Shown here: piece after piece, positions 8,628 through 17,335 of the stretch
How positions within the stretch are numbered: the stretch's first letter is position 1
Layout of the letters: the number at the start of each line of letters is the position of its first letter
Position numbers and translations under genes: made by a program
Assembly (NCBI GenBank): GCA_028282885.1
Contig: JANQGX010000088.1
Coordinates: 1 to 64,000, forward strand
Direction: 5' to 3'
Length of the DNA stretch: 64,000 bases
From: SAR324 cluster bacterium
GTDB lineage: Bacteria > SAR324 > XYD2-FULL-50-16
Notes under the pieces: generated by a model
Databases searched by the model: none
What the model was told of the DNA's origin: nothing
Seen by the model: only the letters and a program-made list of their open reading frames with translations

Positions 8628-10499
8628 TCAGTAAAGATCCTCGGGATTGAACGAACCGCAGCCCGAATCTCCCAGGTTTTCGTAGGTCGTCTGGTCCCAT
8701 TCGAACCGGTCATAGAACATGCGAACAAACAGTCGGCATTTGGCCTCTTGTGACGCCAGGGTTTGGTCTTTTTCGATTCTGGATACCAGTTTTTGAAAGG
8801 TGACATAATCACCGGACATACGAACACCGCCGTCCTCTGCGGTATCAAAAACCATCATCTTCTCTTTAGCGGGTTCGTTATTCCAGTTTTTCCAAAGGGG
8901 AAGATCTCCGGCCCTGCCTTGACCTGGACTCCCGTTATAGGCGAACTCGGCCCAATAGGACATCATCGCTTTGGCAAGTGCAAATCGTCCTTCATCGTTG
9001 GCTGAAAGCATCAAGTTTGCCAGTTTTGAGTTCAGGTCGAAATGCCCGAAAACAAAAGGGATTTCAAAGCCATGTGCGGCGCCCAGAACCTCTCCGAAAT
9101 CTGTGATAATGAAATCGGGTTCTTCATCCCAATCGAATCGATATGCGTAAACACCTTTTGTCGACCCGCCACTCATGGCAAAGGCTGCCCGGTCTACCCC
9201 TCTCAATTTCCAGGCGTCACTCATATAGGCCACATCCCTCTCGTAAACAGCCCTGTCCTTGATACGATATATCACACCCAGGTAGCTGTTCACATATTCC
9301 GGGTCAAACACCATGTACAACTTCTGCTCATCGCGGGTGGTTCCGACGATTACCGGTACTTCGTGATAGTTTTCAGGATTTTGCAGACGATTGAGAGGGT
9401 CTTCGCCGGGAAGCACTTTTCCATCCATCAGGTTTGAATAAACCCTCACCCGGGATTGCAGTTCCCCGTTTTTGCCCCAACCTTTGAATGCGTTGAGAAT
9501 CTCATCCCTGTTTTTGCTCCTGAAATAAGTTGACACCTCATCTGAAGACATCTTCTTCGCGATCCCGAGGGCCCTTTCGGTATCATATGCCTTGCCGTCA
9601 TTAATCAAGAGACGCACCAGCGCCTCATTACTGCTGACTTTATGGCTGACCTTCGCTCCCGCCCGGTAGGCTTCTGCCTCCTCTACTTTGGAGAATGAAT
9701 TACCGCCACTCTGGATAATTACTTTATGAAACAGTTCCTTGGAATAGGGTGAGACCAGCAGAGAATAGATATTATATCCCCCGGCTGATTGGCCAAACAG
9801 TGTCACATTGTTGGGGTCACCGCCGAAAGCTGCAATGTTTGTTTTGATCCATTCCAGGGCGGCGATGAGATCCAGTGTCCCGAAGTTACCGGATTGATCT
9901 TCGGGATTATCTGCCTTACCCGTGATGGCTTCATGGGAAAACCAACCAAACGGTCCCAGGCGATAATTTAAAGTCACAACCAGCAGATGCTGGGTTGTTG
10001 CCAGATTTCCCCCGTTATACAAGCTACCGGCACCAATCTCGTTGCCGCCGCCATGGATCCAGACCATAACAGGTAATCTTTGACTTGATGCAGGAATTTC
10101 CGGCGGTTTAAACCTGGGAGCCCAGATATTGAGGTAGAGACAATCTTCGTCACCTGTAGGTGTTCCGGTTTCCAGGTGACTTATACCGCCACTGCGATTA
10201 GCCGTTTGAGGACAGTGATTCCCGAACTCCAGAGCTGGTTTGATTCCTTGCCAGGAGATGGGCTTCTCCGGTTTCCGCCAGCGCAAATCTCCAGACGGTG
10301 GCTTTGCATAAGGAACTCCCAACCAGGTATGACTGTCATACAGTCCGGTAAAACCTTGAACTTTGCCATATTGTGTCGTCCTCACCGTGTCCGGGTCAGC
10401 GATGATCTTATCTTCAGAGCCGGTTTTCCCCAGGTCGCAACTGCCCAAAAACATTGCCAGCAACAAACAAGCCATCCACTTCGCAACAGTTTGTCCCAT
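8628..10499 (-). CDS. Type-B carboxylesterase, predicted lipoprotein
   Basis: A 623-residue carboxylesterase/para-nitrobenzyl-esterase-like enzyme of the alpha/beta hydrolase fold, expected to hydrolyse carboxylic esters. The start at 10499 has GGGAGG seven bases upstream and gives a lipoprotein signal, LLLAMFLGSC, with Cys as the lipid site. The EDCLYLNIWAP signature precedes the oxyanion motif WIHGGGNEIGAGS. The nucleophile Ser lies in FGQSAGGYN at about residue 236, and the catalytic His in GAAHGFEIPF at about residue 476. Length is slightly above the family norm because of the signal and linker. It points toward the kinase gene and has its own promoter region. Outer-membrane or periplasmic display is inferred from the lipobox. 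Confidence 0.88.
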   Translation of the reverse strand: MGQTVAKWMACLLLAMFLGSCDLGKTGSEDKIIADPDTVRTTQYGKVQGFTGLYDSHTWLGVPYAKPPSGDLRWRKPEKPISWQGIKPALEFGNHCPQTANRSGGISHLETGTPTGDEDCLYLNIWAPRFKPPEIPASSQRLPVMVWIHGGGNEIGAGSLYNGGNLATTQHLLVVTLNYRLGPFGWFSHEAITGKADNPEDQSGNFGTLDLIAALEWIKTNIAAFGGDPNNVTLFGQSAGGYNIYSLLVSPYSKELFHKVIIQSGGNSFSKVEEAEAYRAGAKVSHKVSSNEALVRLLINDGKAYDTERALGIAKKMSSDEVSTYFRSKNRDEILNAFKGWGKNGELQSRVRVYSNLMDGKVLPGEDPLNRLQNPENYHEVPVIVGTTRDEQKLYMVFDPEYVNSYLGVIYRIKDRAVYERDVAYMSDAWKLRGVDRAAFAMSGGSTKGVYAYRFDWDEEPDFIITDFGEVLGAAHGFEIPFVFGHFDLNSKLANLMLSANDEGRFALAKAMMSYWAEFAYNGSPGQGRAGDLPLWKNWNNEPAKEKMMVFDTAEDGGVRMSGDYVTFQKLVSRIEKDQTLASQEAKCRLFVRMFYDRFEWDQTTYENLGDSGCGSFNPEDLY

Positions 10500-10896
10500 C
10501 TCCCAACCTCCCTTACTTTGGAACCATTTGATTTCAACTCTAACAACCGAGAATAAAACCTTATTTCTTTGCAAGACTATTTCAATCCAATGCCCATATA
10601 TGTTCCCTGCATACGATTGAGCGGAATTCCGACTATTCAAGCCAGCCAGGATGTTAATACCAGGTGAATCTCCAAACGTGCAACAATAAGCTTCATGGGC
10701 GAGAAACGAGGCCTACAGCTTCGATCACGAATGCACACTGAAAATGAGTTCAATTGCCCACCAGATAAAACGACCTGCAGAATCCGGATATATCACGTTC
10801 ATCATTGAATTTATGAATTATCACATTGGAATGTCTTCGTCTTCCGTTTTTCGATTTACCGTAATGTATCGAATGTGAGAGAGTCTATCATGTATA

Positions 10897-10915
10897 AAGC
10901 CGGCAATTCCGGCTT
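10897..10915 (+). terminator. Small GC hairpin, terminator-like
   Basis: AAGCCGG and CCGGCTT are perfectly paired around the loop CAATT. It is followed by TGGGATTCC rather than a T-run, so rho-independent function is doubtful. It may be the leftover terminator of a lost gene. Confidence 0.3.
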
Positions 10916-10927
10916 GGGATTCCATGA

Positions 10928-11083
10928 AGCAAAGGAGCATCAAAATGGGCCATCTGTTTGCAGGACGCCTATCACTATACCCCATCTCCCATGGTTATCG
11001 GTATTTTTGAGTTTACGATGATGCGAACCGGGGAGGATCTCAGTTCCCTGAAAAAGGGTGCTGGGCTGCAGGGCGAAGAATGA
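10928..11083 (+). pseudogene. Protein-like fragment of unknown family
   Basis: A frame bounded by stops at 10925 and 11081 reads WAICLQDAYHYTPSPMVIGI followed by FEFTMMRTGEDL. The composition looks like real protein from the middle of a gene, but there is no start codon with ribosome site and I do not recognise the family. It directly precedes the SUI1-like fragment. Most likely debris of a deleted gene. Confidence 0.35.
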
Positions 11084-11094
11084 TTGACAGAGCT

Positions 11095-11160
11095 ATGAGA
11101 GACAAAACAGAGAACAGGCTGGTTTACTCCACTGAAAGCGGAAAGATATGTCCGGATGGT
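11095..11160 (+). pseudogene. N-terminal fragment of a SUI1/YciH-like gene
   Basis: The first codons after ATG 11095 read MRDKTENRLVYSTESGKICP, which matches the usual beginning of bacterial SUI1-family (YciH-like) translation factors: NxLVYSTExGxICPxCGK. Immediately after ICPD the similarity stops, the second half of the zinc-ribbon Cys pair is missing, and the frame runs into unrelated sequence to a stop at 11287. It is best read as a 5' stub left by a deletion. Confidence 0.5.
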
Positions 11161-11329
11161 CCTTCGTTCTATATGTCTGGGATCAAGTTTTTTTCTGACG
11201 ATAGGTGTCATTATAAATATCAATACCTAATCAGATCCATTCACTTCCTGCAGAGTCAACAACGCCAGGACAACGTTCAGCCCGCCTGAATCCGAGTGGA
11301 CCCAGAAGAATCGTTTTCGTCACAATCTC

Positions 11330-12481
11330 ATGGAAAAAAACAACCGGTTTCAGTCCGTCAACGCTATCACTATTTCAGTGGCTCACCTGCTGCATGATAT
11401 TTACTCCTCCTTCCTGGCTCCGATGCTGCCTTTGCTCATCGAGAAGTTGAGTATTTCTTACTCCATGGCCGGTTTTCTGACGGTAGTGCAACGAATTCCT
11501 TCCATGTTTAATCCGGTTGTGGGGCTGCTTGCCGATCGTGTCAGCGTGCGATATTTTATCATCATATCCCCGTCGATAACGGCGGTTAGTATGAGTCTAC
11601 TGGGACTGGCACCCAATTACTACGTTCTGGTCATTCTGTTGCTGATCATGGGAGTCAGCGCAATGCTATTCCATGTTCCGGCGCCAGTCATGATGAGGCG
11701 TGTCTCGGGAGATCGCATTGGCTTGGGAATGAGCCTGTTCATGTTTGCCGGAGAGGGAGCCAGAACCATCGGACCTCTGATGATTCTGGGAGCCATATCC
11801 CTTTGGGGATTGGAGGGGACTTATAAACTGATCCCGCTTGGTCTGGCCTGTTCATTTATCCTCTTTCTGAGGTTAAGAAAAATACGGATCTCTGACGAGT
11901 TTGCACGGGATCGACCCCAGGTGAATCTGAAAGCCACGATCCGCATAACCCTGCCGACATTCAAAACCCTGGCGGCATTCACCCTCTCTCGTTCACTGAT
12001 GCGGGGAGCGTTTAATACATTTCTGCCTGTTTACCTGATCGAGCAGGGAGCCAGCCTCTGGATAGCCGGAATTTCTCTCGCCGTGATTCAATTCACCGGT
12101 GCTGCGGGGACTATTCTCTCCGGGACTATTTCGGACAGAATCGGACGTAGGAAAACGCTTTTGATAACCGCCATCTTCTCACCCATCCTGATGGGACTTT
12201 TTATGCTGGTGGAAGGGATCATGCTTTATCCCGTATTGCTGCTGACAGGATTTTTTCTTTTGGCTCCGATGCCAGTGATGCTGGCCACCGTCAACGAAAT
12301 CAAAAGTGAGCATCCGGCTTTCGTCAACAGCATCTACATGATGATCAGCTTCGTGATCAATTCCATCGCTATCATGCTGATTGGAGTTCTCGGAGATAGT
12401 ATCGGCCTGACCCTGACTTTTCAAATAGCAGCTCTGGTCTCACTGGCAGCCATCCCGGTGGCACTCAGAATGAAGCACTAA
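11330..12481 (+). CDS. MFS transporter, Fsr (fosmidomycin-resistance)-like
   Basis: A 383-residue inner-membrane carrier with about twelve hydrophobic helices. The first helix region, SVAHLLHDIYSSFLAPMLPL, is characteristic of the Fsr branch of the major facilitator superfamily, which exports fosmidomycin and related compounds. The loop motif GLLADRVSVRYF stands for motif A in the N half and SGTISDRIGRRKTLL in the C half. Length is typical for the family. It is a single gene, converging on the FAD oxidoreductase at 12567. Substrate in this organism is unknown; drug or metabolite efflux is inferred from family. Confidence 0.85.
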   Translation: MEKNNRFQSVNAITISVAHLLHDIYSSFLAPMLPLLIEKLSISYSMAGFLTVVQRIPSMFNPVVGLLADRVSVRYFIIISPSITAVSMSLLGLAPNYYVLVILLLIMGVSAMLFHVPAPVMMRRVSGDRIGLGMSLFMFAGEGARTIGPLMILGAISLWGLEGTYKLIPLGLACSFILFLRLRKIRISDEFARDRPQVNLKATIRITLPTFKTLAAFTLSRSLMRGAFNTFLPVYLIEQGASLWIAGISLAVIQFTGAAGTILSGTISDRIGRRKTLLITAIFSPILMGLFMLVEGIMLYPVLLLTGFFLLAPMPVMLATVNEIKSEHPAFVNSIYMMISFVINSIAIMLIGVLGDSIGLTLTFQIAALVSLAAIPVALRMKH

Positions 12482-12490
12482 ACCTGCCGA

Positions 12491-12518
12491 TGGTGACAGT
12501 TTCAATATACTGCCACCA
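12491..12518. terminator. Possible bidirectional terminator between convergent genes
   Basis: TGGTGACAG (12491-12499) pairs with CTGCCACCA (12510-12518) except for one A-C mismatch, with a 10-base loop. It sits 10 bases past the MFS stop and about 50 before the end of the convergent oxidoreductase. There is no clear T-run. Confidence 0.35.
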
Positions 12519-12566
12519 ATAGTCGGATGATATCAACACGTCCGGAAGATTTGCCTCGGTGCGGGA

Positions 12567-13988
12567 TCACTGGGCTTTAAGGAAAAGCTGCTCCGACTTG
12601 CGACTCCAGCTTTCAAATGTTCGTGGATTCCATGATTTTGGATAGCGTAGATAGTGCTTGTATAATTTGGTGCCGATCGAGGTGGCTTTGTTCAGGGTTA
12701 GCAGCAGGTCAGGTCTGGAAATGCAACTTAAACCCGTTTTCATCATCAGGGACAGTGTCGGGACCTGGAATATGCCATTGATGGAGGAAGTCAGCATGTC
12801 ACCGCTGAAAACGTCCTTGCGAAAGAGAAAAGAGTTATCGAAATTGGACAACTTCTGAAGTATGTTACGCAAGGCGGTTAATGCCGCATAATTGGCCCCC
12901 CTTCCCGAATCGACAAACCATTTTCGATTGTAGGACCATAATGCCGAGATATCCGCTTGTCCGATCTCTGCAGCCTGATCCACCGATTCCGCCGCAAGTT
13001 TTCCACCCATCATGGCCCCACCGGCCCCGCAACCCGTCATCGGAATGGTTTGGGAGGCAGCATCACCCAGTACCACCAAACCATTTGCAACAAGGCTATA
13101 GGGTGATTTACCAACCAGGCATAATCCGCCGCCACCACGAACGACCTTATCGGTGATGGAATCGTGTTTGGCGATGAACCGTTCCACGGTTTCCTGTGGA
13201 TCCGGCACTTTGGCTTTATATTTAATCCCGGCTCCCACATCGATTTCATCTTCATTCAGTTCCTGAGCCCATTGATAGCCGGTATAAAACCCATAACGAT
13301 AATGATCCCTGACAATATCCTCTATGGCTTTGGTCTTGTCTCGTTGCCTGACTGTTCGATGGACCATGGCAAACTCACTCTCTTTGAATTTTTCAGAAAT
13401 CCCGGTCTCACCGGGCAACTGAGTTCGCAACGCGGCAGCAAAACCGGTATCGTCCGCAGTGACATCAGCCTGAACCGTTGTTTCTTCACCACTTGCCAGC
13501 TCTTTTACGATCGCACCCGTCACCCGAACCTCATCCAGGGTCTTTCCCCCTTCCAGGATAGGTTTTACAACCTCATACCCGTATTCAACTCTGGCACCCG
13601 CTTCGGTTGCCTGGTCAGCCAGCAGTTTCCCCAGGGCCCTGCGATCCGTGGTAATATACCGGAAGTGGATCTTCTTTTTTGATGAATAATCGGGAGCCCA
13701 AACATCCATCTCGGGGAAGGCGTGCTCCTCAAATATAGCCGGTCCCTTACCGGATCTTCCGACTTTTTTTACCAAGGGCCCTTTGTTAACCGGACCCTCT
13801 TCCGGAACATCAAGCCCGATTTCCTTCAGGGCGATCCTTTCAACCGCATCGGACCAATTGTGGCCCAGTGTCTCGTAATCGCCCTTTTCATAAACAACAA
13901 CTTCATGACCGGCCGCGGCCAGATCTCTGGCGAAAACACATCCGCCGGGACCGGCACCGGCGACTATTATTTTAAATCGGGTTGTCAT
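12567..13988 (-). CDS. FAD-dependent oxidoreductase, geranylgeranyl-reductase-like
   Basis: A 473-residue flavoprotein. The start is the ATG at 13988, with AAGGAG six bases upstream; a TTG two codons earlier is also in frame but too close to that site. The N-terminal Rossmann motif IIVAGAGPGGCVFARDLAAA and the acidic strand end VVVYEK bind FAD. The second FAD motif, LVVLGDAASQTIPMTGCGAG, is at about residue 290, with DTGFAAALR between them. This layout is that of the geranylgeranyl reductase / digeranylglycerophospholipid reductase group, which also contains lycopene-cyclase-like and halogenase-like enzymes. The substrate cannot be read from sequence. The gene stands alone, converging on the MFS gene. 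Confidence 0.8.
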   Translation of the reverse strand: MTTRFKIIVAGAGPGGCVFARDLAAAGHEVVVYEKGDYETLGHNWSDAVERIALKEIGLDVPEEGPVNKGPLVKKVGRSGKGPAIFEEHAFPEMDVWAPDYSSKKKIHFRYITTDRRALGKLLADQATEAGARVEYGYEVVKPILEGGKTLDEVRVTGAIVKELASGEETTVQADVTADDTGFAAALRTQLPGETGISEKFKESEFAMVHRTVRQRDKTKAIEDIVRDHYRYGFYTGYQWAQELNEDEIDVGAGIKYKAKVPDPQETVERFIAKHDSITDKVVRGGGGLCLVGKSPYSLVANGLVVLGDAASQTIPMTGCGAGGAMMGGKLAAESVDQAAEIGQADISALWSYNRKWFVDSGRGANYAALTALRNILQKLSNFDNSFLFRKDVFSGDMLTSSINGIFQVPTLSLMMKTGLSCISRPDLLLTLNKATSIGTKLYKHYLRYPKSWNPRTFESWSRKSEQLFLKAQ

Positions 13989-14128
13989 TACCAACTCCTT
14001 GTTTTTACAATTATTATTAAATATTTACATATGAATGGTGATCCCGGACGTTGCTCTGTCTTTCACGGGTGGAAAATCAACGGCCTGTTATGTGATCCCC
14101 GAATGGATCCGGGGGGTTTTACTTATCA

Positions 14129-15097
14129 TTATCCATTTTTCCCTTCACTGGTTGCAAACCTGGCAACGCCCTTGTCAATCGGTGTGTACCCTTCATCTTC
14201 CCAAGTGAGAAATCGGTTGCCGATTACCTCGGCTGTATTACTGATGGCAATAAAGGCCTCGGGATCATGGCGAAACATCAACTCTTTGAGGCGGCCCAGT
14301 TCACTCATATTGATTACCGTATAGATCATATGATGCTCATTATGTGTCCACCCACCCGAGGCATGAATAAAGGTAACCCCGCGGTCCAGCCTCTTCATCA
14401 CCTCTTCTGCGATCAGATCGGGTTTATTGCTGATGATAAATACTGTCTTGCGTTGTGAGAACCCGGTTTGCACCTTTTCCAGTACAACCGACTCCACAAA
14501 CATAAAAATACCTGTATAGAGAGCCGTATTCAGATCGTAAATCAATAAGGCCCCGGACAGCGGAATGGCATTGGCGACCAGAAAAGTATTTCCCATGGGA
14601 ATGGATAGTTTCTTTTTGAGAAGAAGTGCCACCATTTCAAGACCGCCGGAGGAGCCACCGAAACGGACAAAAACTCCAATACTACCGCCGATAATGATAC
14701 CGGCCAGAATGGCAGCCAGCATGGGCTCATCGATTTGCAGACGAACATTCCTGGTCAGGTAGAGAGAGGTTGAGAAAAAGACCACCCCGACCATGGACAC
14801 AAAAATGAATTTGAGGGACATCTCCCGCCAGCAGATCAGAAAGACAGGAATATTAAGCAAAAAATAGATAACGCCCAGCGGCGGCCAGCCGGTCAGGTAG
14901 AAAATCACCAGCGATATCCCGTTGAAACCGCCATCAAAAAACCTATTCTCCACCAGGATCCCGTTAACCGCCAGGGAAGCTCCCAGGCAACCCAGGGCCA
15001 TTAAAATAATGGTTCTCCAAAAACGGCGGGTTTTCAAAGAATCCACCAAGTAATGAATGTCCTCCTGAAAGCGTTTTTTTTCATTTTCTGTCTGCAT
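14129..15097 (-). CDS. YitT-family membrane protein (DUF161 + DUF2179)
   Basis: A 322-residue integral membrane protein. The start at 15097 is preceded by GGGGAGAG; an in-frame ATG four codons earlier has no ribosome site. Five or six helices (about residues 30-200) include the typical glycine-rich stretch FGGSSGGLEM. A C-terminal soluble DUF2179 domain (about 225-310) reads VFIISNKPDLIAEEVMKRL, RGVTFIHASGGWT and IYTVINMSELGRL. YitT proteins are widespread and mostly uncharacterised; a transport role is presumed. It is flanked by unrelated single genes. Confidence 0.88.
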   Translation of the reverse strand: MQTENEKKRFQEDIHYLVDSLKTRRFWRTIILMALGCLGASLAVNGILVENRFFDGGFNGISLVIFYLTGWPPLGVIYFLLNIPVFLICWREMSLKFIFVSMVGVVFFSTSLYLTRNVRLQIDEPMLAAILAGIIIGGSIGVFVRFGGSSGGLEMVALLLKKKLSIPMGNTFLVANAIPLSGALLIYDLNTALYTGIFMFVESVVLEKVQTGFSQRKTVFIISNKPDLIAEEVMKRLDRGVTFIHASGGWTHNEHHMIYTVINMSELGRLKELMFRHDPEAFIAISNTAEVIGNRFLTWEDEGYTPIDKGVARFATSEGKNG

Positions 15098-15263
15098 TAC
15101 TCTCCCCATTTCAGCAGGTCTGACCCGATACCATTGTCCGGTGTGATATTGTTTTCACCTACAGATACCACTTGTTATGTTTCGAGATTCTGATCGGGTA
15201 CGCTCCCATCTTTATAGATGATTAATCAATACCTGTGAACCCGACAATCCTCTTTTTCAAAAA

Positions 15264-16802
15264 TCATCTTCGAGTGATCCCCATTTTCTGCATTTTGCTT
15301 CTCAGGGTATTGGGATGCAGCCCGAGGAGGGCTGCAGCTCCTTTGGGACCACTGATGCGGCCCTTGGTCGATTGCAGGGCGGTTTTGATGTGATTTCGCA
15401 CCATGCTCTCCAGAGGTTCCAGTTCCTGTTTCAGAACAGCCGCCCGCTCCTCACCGGTTATCGGCCGGGGAGCAAGAAAATCCTCCAGAATGAGTGGTCC
15501 GTCTTTATACCGAATCAATGCCCTTTCCACAACATTTTCCAACTCCCTCACATTGCCCGGCCACTCATACTCGACAAGAGAGTCCAGAGCCCCGGGCATC
15601 AGTTTGGGTATCTCGCTCAATTTCAGTTCGTTTGCTTTCCTTTCGATAAAATAATCGATCAACTCCGGGATATCCATCTTGCGCTGCCGAAGAGGGGGAA
15701 TGAGGACGGGAAAAACGTTGAGCCGGTAGAGGAGATCCTCCCTGAACTCCTGATTCCTGGTCATCGTGGTGAGATCCCTGTGAGTGGCTGCAATAATCCT
15801 GATGTCCAGCGGAATCGTCTGGCTCCCCCCCACCCTCTCGATTTCCATTTCCTGGACAACCCTCAACAAGCGTACCTGGGCATGCTGCGGCAATTCACCG
15901 ATTTCGTCGAGAAATATGGTTCCCTTGTTGGCCCGTTCAAAACGTCCTTTCTTCTGTTCAACGGCGCCGGTAAATGCTCCTTTCTCATGACCGAACAGTT
16001 CGCTGTCGATCAGACTGTCCGGTATGGCTCCGCAGTTTACCTTGATAAACGGTCCATCCCTGCGTGGTGAGCTGCGGTGGATAACGTTGGCTATCACCTC
16101 CTTGCCGGTGCCGGTTTCACCATACAGTAAAATCGGATTATCCTTGGGCGCAGATTGCTGTACCATCTCCATCACCTGCCTCAGTCCATAATCCTTGCCA
16201 ATTACATCACCGACAACTTCGCGTAGCTCTTCCAGCAGGTATCGTTTTTCATCACTCAGCATCTCCTTCAGGCGCAATACTTCCTGGTATTGCAAACAAT
16301 TGGAAACCACCAGGGCAAAGGGTTCCTGCAACGGAACCAGAAGTTCCGCATGCTTTTCAGAGTATTTTCCGATCCCGGATGAAGCAAGATGAAATATGCC
16401 GATCAGCTCCTCATCAACCAGGAGCGGCAACATTATGGCGGACGCTTCAAGGTCAGGAAAATACCCCCGTTTTCTGGCTTCGACCTTGAAGTTTTCCCTC
16501 GTCAGTTCATCGTGGGCCATGTCTTCAATTATCAGGGGATTGCTTTTTCCATATTCTTCCACCATCTCATCGATATCCACATGCAGTGGCATGGACTCAT
16601 TGGAGTATTCTGACTTCTCCGGCGTCGCCACCGCCACCTCCTTGACCCGTTTCAATTCCGTATCAATGTAACTGATCATCATGGCTTCCGCAGGCATCAC
16701 CGTCATGAGAAATTTCAGCAACCTGCTCATGGCGACCGTAATATCCAGGCTGCTGCAAAACAGGCTGATCGCTTCCACAAAAAATTTTTCTTTGCTGATC
16801 AT
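15264..16802 (-). CDS. Sigma-54-dependent activator with GAF sensor domain
   Basis: A 512-residue enhancer-binding protein. An N-terminal GAF-like sensor (about 1-170) precedes a complete AAA+ domain: Walker A GETGTGKE at 228-235, the sigma-54 contact loop GAFTGA at 275-280, Walker B TIFLDE to 300, and the arginine-finger region RLLRVVQEMEIERVGG. A Fis-type helix-turn-helix (GPKGAAALLGLHPNTLRSKM) ends the chain. It is transcribed divergently from the RND operon, whose promoter region has a -24/-12 element, so it very likely activates that operon in response to a small ligand bound by the GAF domain. There is no receiver domain, so it need not be phosphorylated. Confidence 0.92.
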   Translation of the reverse strand: MISKEKFFVEAISLFCSSLDITVAMSRLLKFLMTVMPAEAMMISYIDTELKRVKEVAVATPEKSEYSNESMPLHVDIDEMVEEYGKSNPLIIEDMAHDELTRENFKVEARKRGYFPDLEASAIMLPLLVDEELIGIFHLASSGIGKYSEKHAELLVPLQEPFALVVSNCLQYQEVLRLKEMLSDEKRYLLEELREVVGDVIGKDYGLRQVMEMVQQSAPKDNPILLYGETGTGKEVIANVIHRSSPRRDGPFIKVNCGAIPDSLIDSELFGHEKGAFTGAVEQKKGRFERANKGTIFLDEIGELPQHAQVRLLRVVQEMEIERVGGSQTIPLDIRIIAATHRDLTTMTRNQEFREDLLYRLNVFPVLIPPLRQRKMDIPELIDYFIERKANELKLSEIPKLMPGALDSLVEYEWPGNVRELENVVERALIRYKDGPLILEDFLAPRPITGEERAAVLKQELEPLESMVRNHIKTALQSTKGRISGPKGAAALLGLHPNTLRSKMQKMGITRR

Positions 16803-16916
16803 TGGATCTCCAGAAAATAACGGGAAATCGTGAATAATTATTTTTTTACTGAATATCGTGATTATTTTCTACGAAATCTAGTCAACCTGTAAACTATTTT
16901 ATCTACTTAACTGAAT

Positions 16917-16926
16917 AAGTTAACTT
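16917..16926. promoter_or_regulatory. Palindrome near the sigma-54 promoter
   Basis: AAGTTAACTT is a perfect 10-bp palindrome; the overlapping TTAACT/AGTTAA pair (16907-16912 and 16918-16923) forms a second inverted repeat with a 5-base spacer. It lies only about 10 bases before the -24 element, closer than usual for an activator site, so it may instead bind a repressor or a secondary site of the activator. Confidence 0.3.
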
Positions 16927-16934
16927 TTCTAAAA

Positions 16935-16950
16935 TGGCACAAATTCAGCA
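16935..16950 (+). promoter_or_regulatory. Sigma-54 (-24/-12) promoter of the RND operon
   Basis: TGGCACAAATTCAGCA carries GG at 16936-16937 and GC at 16948-16949, exactly 12 bases apart as sigma-54 requires, and the TGGCAC block matches the -24 consensus fully. Predicted transcription starts near 16961, about 80 bases before the first gene. The adjacent divergent gene encodes a sigma-54 activator. Confidence 0.7.
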
Positions 16951-17038
16951 GTAATTCACCTTGAATCGACAACCGGATTTCTGGTCAAGATTTGGTTGCG
17001 CACTCATTTTCTACTAACCAATTTGGGGGAAGATACCA

Positions 17039-17311
17039 GTGGAAGTTATCAATCTGCGGTGTTTTGACAACGATATCGATCCGCTGATCCAGCGATACAT
17101 TTCACCGGTTTTGCAGCAGTCGGAGGTGAAGCAAAGTTACGATGTCACTGTTTATAAACACTACAAAATGGATATGGAACTGGTCATATCCATTCATCGT
17201 AAGCAAAGGGGGAAAAGCGACCAGAAGAGCGGTCTGGGATACCAACTGGTCAGAAACCTGAAACCGTTTGGAATCATCAATCACGCCATCTGGGAAGAGT
17301 TGGATGTTTAA
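17039..17311 (+). CDS. Small conserved-looking soluble protein of the RND operon
   Basis: A 90-residue protein beginning at GTG 17039, with GGGGGA eight or nine bases upstream. I do not recognise the family. It has no signal peptide or membrane segment and contains a mix of charged beta-like stretches (SYDVTVYKHYKMDMELVISI) and a Lys/Arg-rich middle. It is the first gene after the sigma-54 promoter and ends 24 bases before the RND transporter gene, so it is part of that operon. A cytoplasmic accessory or regulatory role is only a guess. Confidence 0.6.
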   Translation: MEVINLRCFDNDIDPLIQRYISPVLQQSEVKQSYDVTVYKHYKMDMELVISIHRKQRGKSDQKSGLGYQLVRNLKPFGIINHAIWEELDV

Positions 17312-17335
17312 CAGCAATATTGGAGATTAATTGTC

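Larger units (their letters stand above)
10500..11329. other. Spacer with gene fragments, 830 bp
   Basis: This region separates the divergent esterase and MFS genes. Besides their promoters it contains a GC hairpin at 10897-10915 and, on the plus strand, two short stretches that look like pieces of broken genes (10928-11083 and 11095-11160). Nothing supportable was seen in 10500-10890. Confidence 0.5.
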
